Of a DNA stretch of 64,000 nt, positions 32,734 to 40,508 are shown piece by piece. The stretch is taken from contig CAZPKH010000002.1 in the NCBI GenBank assembly GCA_964587165.1, positions 20,130 to 84,129 on the forward strand. Reading direction: 5' to 3'. The DNA comes from CAZPKH01 sp964587165 (GTDB lineage: Bacteria; Bacteroidota; Bacteroidia; Bacteroidales; Muribaculaceae). The position numbers and the translations under genes are program-made. Under the pieces are notes generated by a model. That model searched no databases. It was not told the origin of the DNA and worked only from the letters and a program-made list of their open reading frames with translations. Numbering within the stretch: the stretch's first letter is position 1; each line of letters starts with the position of its first letter.

Positions 32734-33177
32734 TTAATCCTCTTTTGAGCCGAGGTCGGCCTTATAGACATCCATATAGAGCGTTTCGGCTATCGATACT
32801 ATCTCGTAGTCGGCCATCGAGCCGCTCATACCTTTCACGAAGTTGTCGTAAGCGCCTTTGAAATCGGAGCCGGCCGTGAGAATCAGCGATACCGACTTCT
32901 TCTCGGCACCGCTCTTTTCGTCGATAGTGATAAACGCTACCTTCACCAGATACCATTTGTCGGCCGAGTCATCCCAGAATATTTCAGAGATCTTGGTGCT
33001 CTTCACCGCGCTCACGGTGAGCTCACCCGACACAAAGGGTGTCTGCTCCTCGATTATGCGGCTCTCGGCCTCGGTCACCGAAAGGGCGTCGACCAGAAAA
33101 GCTTCGGTCACCTTCTTCACGGCGCCGTTTTCCATCATTTTATCATAGCGTACCTTACATTCGTACCAAACTGCCAT
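32734..33177 (-). CDS. DUF4494-family protein
   Basis: A 147-residue protein with no signal peptide or membrane segment. It begins MAVWYECKVRYDKM, is rich in acidic and lysine residues and ends in DLGSKED. FLVDALSVTEAESRIIEEQ and WYLVKVAFITIDEKSG are the segments I associate with DUF4494, a Bacteroidota family of unknown role. It follows its own promoter at 33244-33274 and precedes the YggS gene by 24 nt, so the two probably share a transcript. Function unknown. Confidence 0.82.
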   Translation of the reverse strand: MAVWYECKVRYDKMMENGAVKKVTEAFLVDALSVTEAESRIIEEQTPFVSGELTVSAVKSTKISEIFWDDSADKWYLVKVAFITIDEKSGAEKKSVSLILTAGSDFKGAYDNFVKGMSGSMADYEIVSIAETLYMDVYKADLGSKED

Positions 33178-33243
33178 TGTATTAATTTTTAAGATGTTAT
33201 GTATATTATTGCGGTTTTAGAGCCTATTTCACAAAACCTACTG

Positions 33244-33274
33244 CAAATTTAATAAATTATACCCTGACGACAAA
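33244..33274 (-). promoter_or_regulatory. Promoter for the DUF4494-yggS transcript
   Basis: Minus-strand TTTG (33271-33274), 19-nt spacer, TAAATTTG (33244-33251). The predicted start is near 33238, giving a leader of about 60 nt to the DUF4494 start at 33177. It lies just past the tRNA-Thr terminator. Confidence 0.72.
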
Positions 33275-33293
33275 TTTTTTTCAAAAAGAAAGA

Positions 33294-33315
33294 GCCGATG
33301 TCGTGCGACATCGGC
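33294..33315 (-). terminator. Terminator of the tRNA-Thr gene
   Basis: Perfect inverted repeat GCCGATGTC (33294-33302) / GACATCGGC (33307-33315) with a 4-nt loop, about 15 nt past the tRNA 3' end. On the minus strand it is followed by a T-rich run (TCTTTCTTTTT). Confidence 0.88.
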
Positions 33316-33329
33316 CCGGATTGCTTGAG

Positions 33330-33402
33330 AGCCGCGAGTGGGACTCGAACCCACGACCTTTTCGTTACGAATGAAATGCTCTACCGACTGAGCTATTGCG
33401 GC
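33330..33402 (-). tRNA. tRNA-Thr (anticodon CGT)
   Basis: A 73-nt cloverleaf: acceptor GCCGCAA/TCGCGGC, D arm GCTC/GAGC, anticodon arm TTTCA-TTCGTAA-CGAAA with anticodon CGT at loop positions 34-36, and T arm GTGGG-TTCGAGT-CCCAC; the discriminator base is T and no CCA is encoded. It reads Thr ACG codons. Two A-C mismatches are present, at 6:67 in the acceptor stem and 31:39 in the anticodon stem, where related Bacteroides genes, as I recall them, have A-U or equivalent pairs. A promoter (33420-33451) and terminator (33294-33315) flank it, so it appears to be expressed. Confidence 0.9.
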
Positions 33403-33409
33403 TTTCGCT

Positions 33410-33452
33410 ATTTGCACGGCAAAGATAATGATTTCTATCTTGCCGTGCAAAT
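33410..33452. repeat. Near-perfect inverted repeat enclosing the tRNA-Thr promoter
   Basis: Arms 33410-33427 (ATTTGCACGGCAAAGATA) and 33436-33452 (TATCTTGCCGTGCAAAT) are complementary over 17 bp with one extra A in the left arm; the loop is 8 nt. The repeat begins 24 bp past the pgm stop and contains both promoter elements of tRNA-Thr. Confidence 0.85.
33420..33451 (-). promoter_or_regulatory. Promoter for tRNA-Thr
   Basis: Minus-strand TTTG (33448-33451), 20-nt spacer, TATCTTTG (33420-33427), exactly matching the Bacteroidota consensus. The predicted start is 10 nt or so upstream of the mature tRNA 5' end (33402). The elements sit in opposite arms of the inverted repeat 33410-33452. Confidence 0.82.
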
Positions 33453-33475
33453 ATTTTTTGGTCTGAAGAGTCGTA

Positions 33476-35227
33476 TCAGATACCGAGATCTTTCTTGATC
33501 AGCTCGATCTTGGCGGCAGCCGATGCTTTGGCGGCGTCGTAATCGGCAGTAGTAGCCATCGGGGCTTTCACCTCGATGTAGAATTTGATCTTGGGCTCTG
33601 TACCGGAGGGGCGAACGGATACTTTTGTGCCGTCGGCAGTAAAGTACTGCAGCACATTAGATGTGGTAGGCATATCAAGCTTGGCCTCGGTGCCTTTAGC
33701 AAGGTCTTTTACGGTAAGCGTGTCGTAATCCTTGATAGTGACTACATCACTGCCGCCCAACTGCTTGGGAGGAGTGGCGCGGAAGCCGCGCATCATGGCC
33801 TGAATCTCCTCAGCGCCGCTCTTGCCGGGGCGCACCACTGAGATGCCGACCTCCGACGAGAATCCGTAGCGCAGGTAGATATCCTGAAGCATCTGATTGA
33901 AATCCATACCCTTATCTTTAGCCCATGCACACGCTTCGGCCATAAGAGAGATAGCGCTGACAGCATCTTTGTCGCGGGCGAAATCCTCGGCCAGGAAGCC
34001 GTAGCTCTCCTCGCCGCCGCCGAGATAGCGGGCGGTGCCCTCGTTGTCGCGTATCACGGCTGCTATCCATTTGAAACCGGTGTAGCAGTCGTACATGGTG
34101 ATATTGTTCTTGTCGGCGATGCTCTTTATGGTTTCGGTAGTCACGATCGTCTTGACGATGTACTCCTTGCCGGTGAGTCGGCCGAGCTCGGCGTTGCGGG
34201 TCATGATATAGTTGAGGAGTATCATGACGATCTGGTTGCCGTTGAGGAGCACATATTCGCCCGAATTGTCGCGTATCACGCAGCCGATACGGTCGGCGTC
34301 AGGATCGGAAGCCATCACGATGTCGGCACCCACCTCTTTAGCTTTGGCTATAGCCATAGCCATGGCCGGCGGATTCTCGGGGTTGGGCGACTCGACGGTG
34401 GGGAAGTTGCCGGAGGGCACATCCTGCTCGGGCACATTGATGATGTTGCGGAAGCCGTAGTTGCGCAGCGACTCGGGTATCAGCTTTACGCCTGTGCCGT
34501 GGATAGGGGTATATACGATCTTGAGGTCGGCATATTTCTCCACGCACTCGGGGCTGAGCTGCAGACCTTTGATAGCTGTGAGGAACGCCTTGTCGACATC
34601 CTCGCCGATTATCTCGATCAGCTCCGGATTGCCCTCAAACTTCACATCGCTCACGCTCTGGATACGACCCACGTGGTCGATGATATTCACGTCGTGGGGA
34701 GCGATGATCTGCGCACCGTCCTCCCAGTAAGCTTTGTAGCCGTTATACTCCTTGGGGTTGTGGCTGGCGGTGATATTCACACCGCTCTGGCAACCGAGAT
34801 AGCGGATAGCGAACGAAAGCTCCGGAGTGGGGCGGAAAGAGTCGAAAAGATATACCTTGATACCGTTAGCCGAGAAGATGTCGGCCACGATCTCGGCAAA
34901 CTCGCGGGAGTTGTTGCGCACATCATGTCCTACGGCCACCTTGATCTGAGGCAGGTCGGCGAAGTTCTCCTTCAGGTAGTTGGCCAGACCCTGGGTGGCC
35001 ATACCGACGGTGTACTTGTTCATACGGTTTGAGCCGGCACCCATTATACCGCGCAGGCCACCCGTGCCGAATTCGAGATCTTTGTAAAACGACTCGATCA
35101 GCTCGGTCGGATCTTCGGCATCGAGCATACGCTTCACTTCAGCGCGTGTTTCGGCATCATAAGCATCGGAGAGCCATTTTTCGGCTTTGGCTACGACTGC
35201 TTGTTTGAGTTCGGTGTTGTTGTCCAT
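33476..35227 (-). CDS. Phosphoglucomutase/phosphomannomutase-family phospho-sugar mutase
   Basis: A 583-residue four-domain alpha-D-phosphohexomutase. LEFGTGGLRGIMGAGSNRMN is at residues 51-70. The phosphoserine is S155 in NITASHNPKEYNGYKAY, the magnesium loop is in MASDPDADRIGCV (about residue 310), the sugar-binding loop is GGEESYGFL, and the phosphate-binding loop is VRPSGTEPKIKFY. At 583 residues it belongs to the longer PGM2-like group, which interconverts hexose or pentose 1- and 6(5)-phosphates. The preferred sugar is not certain. It lies 28 nt downstream of pncB. Confidence 0.93.
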   Translation of the reverse strand: MDNNTELKQAVVAKAEKWLSDAYDAETRAEVKRMLDAEDPTELIESFYKDLEFGTGGLRGIMGAGSNRMNKYTVGMATQGLANYLKENFADLPQIKVAVGHDVRNNSREFAEIVADIFSANGIKVYLFDSFRPTPELSFAIRYLGCQSGVNITASHNPKEYNGYKAYWEDGAQIIAPHDVNIIDHVGRIQSVSDVKFEGNPELIEIIGEDVDKAFLTAIKGLQLSPECVEKYADLKIVYTPIHGTGVKLIPESLRNYGFRNIINVPEQDVPSGNFPTVESPNPENPPAMAMAIAKAKEVGADIVMASDPDADRIGCVIRDNSGEYVLLNGNQIVMILLNYIMTRNAELGRLTGKEYIVKTIVTTETIKSIADKNNITMYDCYTGFKWIAAVIRDNEGTARYLGGGEESYGFLAEDFARDKDAVSAISLMAEACAWAKDKGMDFNQMLQDIYLRYGFSSEVGISVVRPGKSGAEEIQAMMRGFRATPPKQLGGSDVVTIKDYDTLTVKDLAKGTEAKLDMPTTSNVLQYFTADGTKVSVRPSGTEPKIKFYIEVKAPMATTADYDAAKASAAAKIELIKKDLGI

Positions 35228-35255
35228 ATTCGGATATTATAGTTAGAATTTATGA

Positions 35256-36482
35256 TCAGCATGATTTCAGATCGTCAGGCACCGGAATGTGCAGGCACTC
35301 CATGAACCGACGCACCACGGCCGGGTCGCCGGTGTATTTGCCGCGATCCTCCGAGAGCTTGCAGGTATCGTTGTAGAACGGCCATTTCTCCGTTATCTTT
35401 GCTGCTACCAGCTTTATAACAATATTGAGGGGCGAAAAGGTCGGGAAGTCATTCGTAAAATGTGTGCCTATGCCGAACGACGGTATGCACTGATGGCGCG
35501 CATACTCCTGTATCTCAATAGCTTGGTCGGTATTCAGACCGTTGCTGAATATCACGAGCTTTGAGTGCGGATCGATGCCGAGCGACTGATATTTCGCCAC
35601 GATTTTGGCCAACTGCTCGCGGTTGTCGCCCGAGTCGATGCGCAGGCCGTTGAACAGCCGCGCGAAATCCTCCGAGAAGTTGTGCGAGAAAATATCCCAG
35701 CCGTAGGTGTCGTACAGGAATGTGCCCAGAGCTCCGCGGAAGGTGTTGCGCCACAGGTTCATAGCTATATGGTTGGCCATCAGCGGACCGTACATACCGG
35801 CGATGGCGGCGATAAACTCGTGGGCCATCGTGCCGATAGGCACAAGGTCGTGCTTCATGGCCAGATACACATTGCTGGTGCCCACGAATCGGCCGGGCCA
35901 CTCGCCGTCGTGATAGGCATCTTTCATTGCCCGCACGAGCACATCCTCGGCTTGGAACGACGCGCGGCGGCGTGTGCCGAAGTCGGTGAAAGCACACCCG
36001 GCCTTAAGCAGGCGCACTCCTTTGTTGTATGACCGCGTGTAGTAGTCCTCGTAGTCTACGGTCGAGAGCTTGCCCGACATCTCATAGTAAAGCTCGGAGA
36101 TGATGGCGAGCACTTTCACCTCGAGAAGTATCGTGTCGGCCCATGCGCCCTCAAACTCTATGTGAAGATGCCCGTCGCAGTCCTGCTCGATCTTCACCCA
36201 CTCGCTCTTGTAGCGGAATCCGCGCATGTAGGTGTAGAACCATTGGGGTATATAGTCGCAGCGCCGCTGCATGTAGGCTATCTCCTCCTCGGTGATGCGA
36301 AGCTCCTCAAGCATCTTTATCTGCTCGCGCAGGGCCTCGCCGAACCCTTCGGGGTAGACCATATCGTTGCGATCCTTGAACGTATACTTCACCATGGCGC
36401 GGGGGAAGTTCTCGATCACCGCGCAGCACATGGTGAATTTGTAAAGATCGTCGTCAGTGAAGTGTTGTATGATTTGGCGCAT
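35256..36482 (-). CDS. pncB: Nicotinate phosphoribosyltransferase
   Basis: A 408-residue type II PRTase making nicotinate mononucleotide from nicotinate and PRPP with ATP. The N-terminus IIQHFTDDDLYKFTMCCAV matches the family start (F-T-D-x-D-x-Y-x-x-T-M). FGTRRRASF, with the autophosphorylation region nearby, is at about residues 168-176. GTSNVYLAMKHDLVPIGTMA has the conserved G-T-S-N block, and LRIDSGD holds the PRPP site. It lies 1 nt downstream of pncA, so deamidation of nicotinamide and its ribosylation are encoded together. Confidence 0.96.
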   Translation of the reverse strand: MRQIIQHFTDDDLYKFTMCCAVIENFPRAMVKYTFKDRNDMVYPEGFGEALREQIKMLEELRITEEEIAYMQRRCDYIPQWFYTYMRGFRYKSEWVKIEQDCDGHLHIEFEGAWADTILLEVKVLAIISELYYEMSGKLSTVDYEDYYTRSYNKGVRLLKAGCAFTDFGTRRRASFQAEDVLVRAMKDAYHDGEWPGRFVGTSNVYLAMKHDLVPIGTMAHEFIAAIAGMYGPLMANHIAMNLWRNTFRGALGTFLYDTYGWDIFSHNFSEDFARLFNGLRIDSGDNREQLAKIVAKYQSLGIDPHSKLVIFSNGLNTDQAIEIQEYARHQCIPSFGIGTHFTNDFPTFSPLNIVIKLVAAKITEKWPFYNDTCKLSEDRGKYTGDPAVVRRFMECLHIPVPDDLKSC

Positions 36483-36483
36483 G

Positions 36484-37032
36484 TTATTTCTTTTTGCCCA
36501 TCTCGCGGAGCTTGTCGGAGAGGGTATCGGGGTTGGCTAAGTAGGGGGTATACTCTTCGAGCACATTGATGCGGTCCTGACCGTAGATGCGGCATGCGTC
36601 CATGAAAGTGTTGTAGACGCAGATGTCGGCACACAGGCCGCAGATGTCCACTTCGCCCTCGTCGCCGATTATCTCGGCCAGACGGGCTGCCGACTTGTCG
36701 TTGCCGAACACCGAATACTCCTCACGCTCGGGCAGAGTCCCCTTTGTGAGAATCTCCGCACCGGCTTCGAGCACTGCCTCGGCCAGGGGAGGATAGATCG
36801 AAGCGCCTACCGTGTAGGGCTCGCAGTGGTTGGGCCAGGGGCCGCCGTTGGACTTGAACGAGCAGTGCGAATGCGGATGCCAGTCGGCAGTCACCACAAT
36901 ATGGCGGTAATCTTTGCCGTGCTGCTTAACATACTCGGCAAGGCGATCCATAAATTTGTCCGATCCCTCGACAGCGAGCGAGCCTGAGATGAAGTCGATC
37001 TGCGGATCGACTATAAGAAGAAGCTGTTTCAT
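36484..37032 (-). CDS. pncA: Nicotinamidase
   Basis: A 182-residue isochorismatase-fold hydrolase converting nicotinamide to nicotinate. The catalytic triad is D9 (LIVDPQIDF), K97 (ILTKGTLP) and C138 (CGLCADICVYNTF). Metal ligands D50, H52 and H69 are in TADWHPHSH and PWPNHC, the D-W-H-x-x-x-H and W-P-x-H-C pattern that distinguishes nicotinamidases from other cysteine hydrolases. It is followed after 1 nt by pncB, giving a two-step salvage unit for NAD. A weak promoter match (TAAATTTG at 37085-37092 on the minus strand) lies upstream. Confidence 0.95.
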   Translation of the reverse strand: MKQLLLIVDPQIDFISGSLAVEGSDKFMDRLAEYVKQHGKDYRHIVVTADWHPHSHCSFKSNGGPWPNHCEPYTVGASIYPPLAEAVLEAGAEILTKGTLPEREEYSVFGNDKSAARLAEIIGDEGEVDICGLCADICVYNTFMDACRIYGQDRINVLEEYTPYLANPDTLSDKLREMGKKK

Positions 37033-37084
37033 AGTTGACTTACGTGATTATCAGGTAGTTTATACTGCCTATAATATAACACCG

Positions 37085-37115
37085 CAAATTTACATATTTT
37101 TTCCATATAAAAAAA
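37085..37115 (-). promoter_or_regulatory. Probable promoter for pncA-pncB-pgm
   Basis: Minus-strand TAAATTTG (37085-37092) about 53 nt upstream of the pncA start. The -33 region (37111-37115) reads TTTTT instead of TTTG, so this is a partial match. Confidence 0.5.
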
Positions 37116-37116
37116 T

Positions 37117-37154
37117 ATATCGGAGCACCCTGCCGGTCGCAGGAGCTCCGATAT
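37117..37154 (-). terminator. Terminator of the MFS gene at 37172-38872
   Basis: Outer arms ATATCGGAGC (37117-37126) and GCTCCGATAT (37145-37154) pair perfectly, with an inner CCTGC/GCAGG stem (37129-37133/37139-37143). On the minus strand it is followed by TTTTTT. It begins 17 nt after the MFS stop codon. Confidence 0.88.
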
Positions 37155-37171
37155 AGTATTGGCTGGTTATA

Positions 37172-38872
37172 TTACAGCTCGGCGTCGGCCACTTCAGCCT
37201 CCTCTGCCTCGGTAGAGGGCTGAATGTTCGGCAGCTCGAGGCCGAGATGGTGCTTGTGGTCGATCACTTTCAGCCAAAGGCCGATAAGCAGGGCAGCCAC
37301 GCCAAGACATGCGAGCATCACAAGCGCCCATGTATAGTTGTAGCTTACGGATGCCACTTCTTCCGACATTGTGCCGTCGGCGAGTGCCTTCACTATCTGA
37401 GGATTGGTCGAGTCGAGCACCTTGCCTATCAGCAGCGGGAAGAGCCACAGGCCGATGTTCTGTATCCAGAATATCAAGGCATACGCCGAACCGATGATCT
37501 TTCCGTCAACGAGCTTGGGCACCGAAGGCCACAGCGACGCCGGCACAAGCGAGAACGATGCGCCAAGCACCAGAATAGTGAGGTATGCCACCACGACACC
37601 GCCCACGGGGCTACCCTTGAACATCGGCAGGATAAATGCAAACGTCAGGTGACACGCTATCAGAAGTAGCGAGCCGAACACGAGCATCGAAGCCGCTTTG
37701 CCTTTGTGGTCGACAAACTTGCCGAGAATCGGCGTGATACCAACTGCCAACAGCGGGAACACGGCAAATATAGCGGCAGCCGACTGGCGCATGTAGCCCA
37801 TCCAGCAGTATGCCACAAGCGATATGATGGAGAGGGCGAGCATGCCGAAGCGCATCGAGTTTTTCTTGGAGAAATTGCTCACGAAAGCTGTCACGGCACA
37901 GATCAGCATCACTACATACTGCACCACCGTCACATCACGGCTTGCCCAGAACGAATCTTCAGCCGGAGGGGTGAGCGTAAGGTTGCATTGCAGCATATTC
38001 ACGGCATATTTTTGGAACGGGAAGATAGCCGAGTAGTAGAGCACACACAGCAGAGCCACAAGCCAGAAGCCGCTTGAGCTCAGGATCTGGCCAAGGTCGG
38101 ATATGCGGAACGGATCGTCCTTCTCCTCGGCTGCATGTGTCTGATTGTCGAGCTTGCGATCCATGAAGAAGTATACGATAAACATGATCAGCGCTATCAT
38201 CAGCATCACCACGCCGAATGCCACAGCGTTGCTCACCTGAGGCGTACCGGTGATGTCGGCAAAGAGCGGCGAGAAGATCATACATGTGGCCACACCCAAG
38301 CGCGCCAAAGCCATCTCGGAGCCCATAGCAAGAGCCATCTCCTTACCCTTGAACCATTTGACGATTCCACGCGACACCGTGATGCCCGCCATCTCGACAC
38401 CGCAACCGAATATCATGAAGCCTATGGCCGAGAATTTTGCCGATGCGGGCATTCCTTCATAGAATGGCGACACGCCGAGCTCGTCGAAGCCGGGTATATA
38501 GTTTAGATGAGTGGTGAACCACTGCTCGAGCGCCGTGCCGGCAAACATGGTGGTGGTGGCATACCAGTTGATGGTAGCGCCGATCACCATCACCACGCCC
38601 GAAAGGAGCGCCGTGAAGCGCACCCCCATCTTGTCGAGTATGATACCCGCAAAGATGAGGAAGAAAATAAACACGTTGAGAAATGTCTCCGAGCCCTGCA
38701 TCGTGCCGAATGCGGTGTTGTTCCATCCGAGCTGGCTTTGCACAAGGTCTTTGATAGGCGACATCACATCCATGAAGATGTACGAACAGAACATGCCGAG
38801 AGCCAGAAGCAGCAGGGCAGTCCAGCGAGCCCAAGGCTTATCGCTGAGAAGTTGTTTGTTGATTTGAGCCAT
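37172..38872 (-). CDS. Major-facilitator transporter, substrate unknown
   Basis: A 566-residue membrane protein with 12 or more hydrophobic helices. The N-terminus WARWTALLLLALGMFCSYIF and AGIILDKMGVRFTALLSGV (the helix 2-3 motif A-like loop G-x-x-x-D-K-x-G-x-R) mark it as MFS. It is longer than usual (about 400-450), with an extended periplasmic loop near residues 100-140 (YIPGFDELGVSPFYEGMP) and an acidic C-terminal tail (STEAEEAEVADAEL). It resembles Bacteroidales MFS proteins annotated only at superfamily level. It forms a single-gene unit with its own terminator and is divergent from aqpZ. Confidence 0.82.
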   Translation of the reverse strand: MAQINKQLLSDKPWARWTALLLLALGMFCSYIFMDVMSPIKDLVQSQLGWNNTAFGTMQGSETFLNVFIFFLIFAGIILDKMGVRFTALLSGVVMVIGATINWYATTTMFAGTALEQWFTTHLNYIPGFDELGVSPFYEGMPASAKFSAIGFMIFGCGVEMAGITVSRGIVKWFKGKEMALAMGSEMALARLGVATCMIFSPLFADITGTPQVSNAVAFGVVMLMIALIMFIVYFFMDRKLDNQTHAAEEKDDPFRISDLGQILSSSGFWLVALLCVLYYSAIFPFQKYAVNMLQCNLTLTPPAEDSFWASRDVTVVQYVVMLICAVTAFVSNFSKKNSMRFGMLALSIISLVAYCWMGYMRQSAAAIFAVFPLLAVGITPILGKFVDHKGKAASMLVFGSLLLIACHLTFAFILPMFKGSPVGGVVVAYLTILVLGASFSLVPASLWPSVPKLVDGKIIGSAYALIFWIQNIGLWLFPLLIGKVLDSTNPQIVKALADGTMSEEVASVSYNYTWALVMLACLGVAALLIGLWLKVIDHKHHLGLELPNIQPSTEAEEAEVADAEL

Positions 38873-38960
38873 TGTTTATGTGATAATTGATTTGATAAGT
38901 CATAAAACGTAGCCAAAGTTATAAAAAAATGTGATACAGCACTCTCCGCAGACTGATATT

Positions 38961-38992
38961 TTTGAGATATTTCGGAAAAAGGTGTATATTTG
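38961..38992 (+). promoter_or_regulatory. Promoter for the aquaporin gene
   Basis: TTTG at 38961-38964, 20-nt spacer, TATATTTG at 38985-38992. The predicted start is near 38998, which excludes an upstream in-frame ATG at 38990 and supports 39047 as the translation start. Confidence 0.8.
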
Positions 38993-39046
38993 TGGTTATT
39001 AAAACACGATTTCAACTCTTTTATTCATCATTTAATATCAGTTTTT

Positions 39047-39721
39047 ATGGATCTCAAGAAGTATCTTGCCGAAATGTTCGGTACAATGGTGCTCGTTCTG
39101 ATGGGTTGCGGCACAGCCGTCAGCCTCCATTGCGGTATCGACACCGCTTCCGTGATAGGCACAGCCTTAGCTTTCGGTCTTGCCGTAGTGGGTATGGCCT
39201 ACTGTGTGGGTGGCATCTCGGGTTGCCACATCAACCCCGCTATCACCCTCGGTGTATGGCTCTCGCGCCGCATGTCAGGCCGTGATGCAGCCTGGTATAT
39301 GGTATTTCAGTGCGTGGGCGGCCTGCTCGGTGCAGCCATACTCTACGGCCTGACTCTTTATCACACCGGTCTCGACGGCATGGGTGCCAACACATGCGCC
39401 GAGGGCGTGTCGACACTCGGCGGTCTTATGGCCGAAGTAGTATTCACAGCTGTTTTCGTATTAGTAGTGCTTGGCGCTACCGACGGTAAGGTCGGTGCGG
39501 CCAATATGGGCGGCCTCGCTATCGGCCTCACCCTGGTGCTCGTACACCTGATGTGCATCGCCTATACCGGAACGTCGGTCAACCCCGCCCGCTCTATCGG
39601 TCCGGCTATCTTTGCCGGCGGCGAGGCAATCAGCCAGCTCTGGATTTTTATCGTAGGCCCGCTGCTCGGTGCAGTCGTAGCAGCCGGTATCTGGGCTGTG
39701 GTAGCTCCCCTCAAGAAATAA
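39047..39721 (+). CDS. aqpZ: Aquaporin (AqpZ-like water channel)
   Basis: 224 residues from 39047. Six membrane helices and two half-helices with the hallmark motifs HINPAITLG (about residue 63) and SVNPARSIGPAIF (about residue 184). The second motif is followed by Arg-Ser, as in water-selective AqpZ; glycerol facilitators usually have Arg-Asp. It starts MDLKKYLAEMFGTMVLVLMG, the classical MIP entry helix with the E-x-x-G-T pattern. It conducts water across the inner membrane. It stands alone between divergent and convergent neighbours and has its own promoter and terminator. Confidence 0.94.
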   Translation: MDLKKYLAEMFGTMVLVLMGCGTAVSLHCGIDTASVIGTALAFGLAVVGMAYCVGGISGCHINPAITLGVWLSRRMSGRDAAWYMVFQCVGGLLGAAILYGLTLYHTGLDGMGANTCAEGVSTLGGLMAEVVFTAVFVLVVLGATDGKVGAANMGGLAIGLTLVLVHLMCIAYTGTSVNPARSIGPAIFAGGEAISQLWIFIVGPLLGAVVAAGIWAVVAPLKK

Positions 39722-39742
39722 TCTTTCTATTCCCCAAAAACA

Positions 39743-39772
39743 AGTCGGCAGCCCTCTGCGGGATTGCCGACT
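39743..39772. terminator. Bidirectional terminator between aqpZ and the esterase gene
   Basis: AGTCGGCA (39743-39750) pairs with TGCCGACT (39765-39772). The plus strand continues GTTTTTTA, where the T run includes the esterase stop codon (39778-39780); the minus strand continues TTGTTTTTGG. It can end both convergent transcripts. Confidence 0.85.
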
Positions 39773-39777
39773 GTTTT

Positions 39778-40446
39778 TTACTTGGTAAGAGCCTGCAAGG
39801 CGAGGTCGAGCCGCTCTATGCCGTGTTGGTAATGATTGCCGGGCACCCATTTGAAATCGACGTGCACCCCTTCGCCGGAGAGCCGCCGCACAATTTCCTC
39901 GGTATTCTCGCCCACTATGTTGAAAGCCTTGACATTCGAGTGAGGCTCGCGCACACCCAACAGGAAGAACGCTTCGCCGGTCTTGTCGGAAAAATCCTGC
40001 GCGCAAAACCAATCCATGAATCCCTCATACCAGAACGACCCCGACAGCGATGCAATGTTCTTGAACATCGACGTTTGCGGCCATTGCCACAATGCAAACA
40101 GCCCTGACATCGAGACACCCACAAGCGTGCGCTCAGCATCCGCAGCTATCCTTAAATGCTCCTCAACTCCGGGCACGACCTCTTGCTGAAGCAGGTGAAG
40201 AAACTCAGGCGATTCGCCTTCGAAATCCTCAGAACCCGCCGGCACACCTTTAGCCGGCCACGGACTGAACACATTCTGCCAGTCCATACCGGTGATCACC
40301 GCAATCGTAGTATTATACTTGCGAGCCGCCTCATCGATCCACCCCGACAGCATATCCATAGGGTAAAGTATATATACTATCCTGTCGGAGGATATCGTCT
40401 TACTGCATAGGCATTTGAGCCCGCCTATCTCAATTATATCGGCCAT
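39778..40446 (-). CDS. Alpha/beta-hydrolase, esterase-like
   Basis: A 222-residue cytoplasmic (no signal peptide) hydrolase. The nucleophile elbow is TLVGVSMSGLFALW (GVSMSG, about residue 119). A late His is in VPGNHYQHGIERL. The acid residue is less obvious. YILYPMDMLSGWID and ITGMDWQNVFSPWPA are substrate-side segments seen in COG2819-like esterases, relatives of enterobactin esterase. Substrate unknown. It follows rlmB by 62 nt and ends at the bidirectional terminator 39743-39772. Confidence 0.75.
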   Translation of the reverse strand: MADIIEIGGLKCLCSKTISSDRIVYILYPMDMLSGWIDEAARKYNTTIAVITGMDWQNVFSPWPAKGVPAGSEDFEGESPEFLHLLQQEVVPGVEEHLRIAADAERTLVGVSMSGLFALWQWPQTSMFKNIASLSGSFWYEGFMDWFCAQDFSDKTGEAFFLLGVREPHSNVKAFNIVGENTEEIVRRLSGEGVHVDFKWVPGNHYQHGIERLDLALQALTK

Positions 40447-40508
40447 AACGCTATTCTAAATCTATCGTTCTAAAACTATAGTATAACGTCAATATGCCGC
40501 TTATGGTT

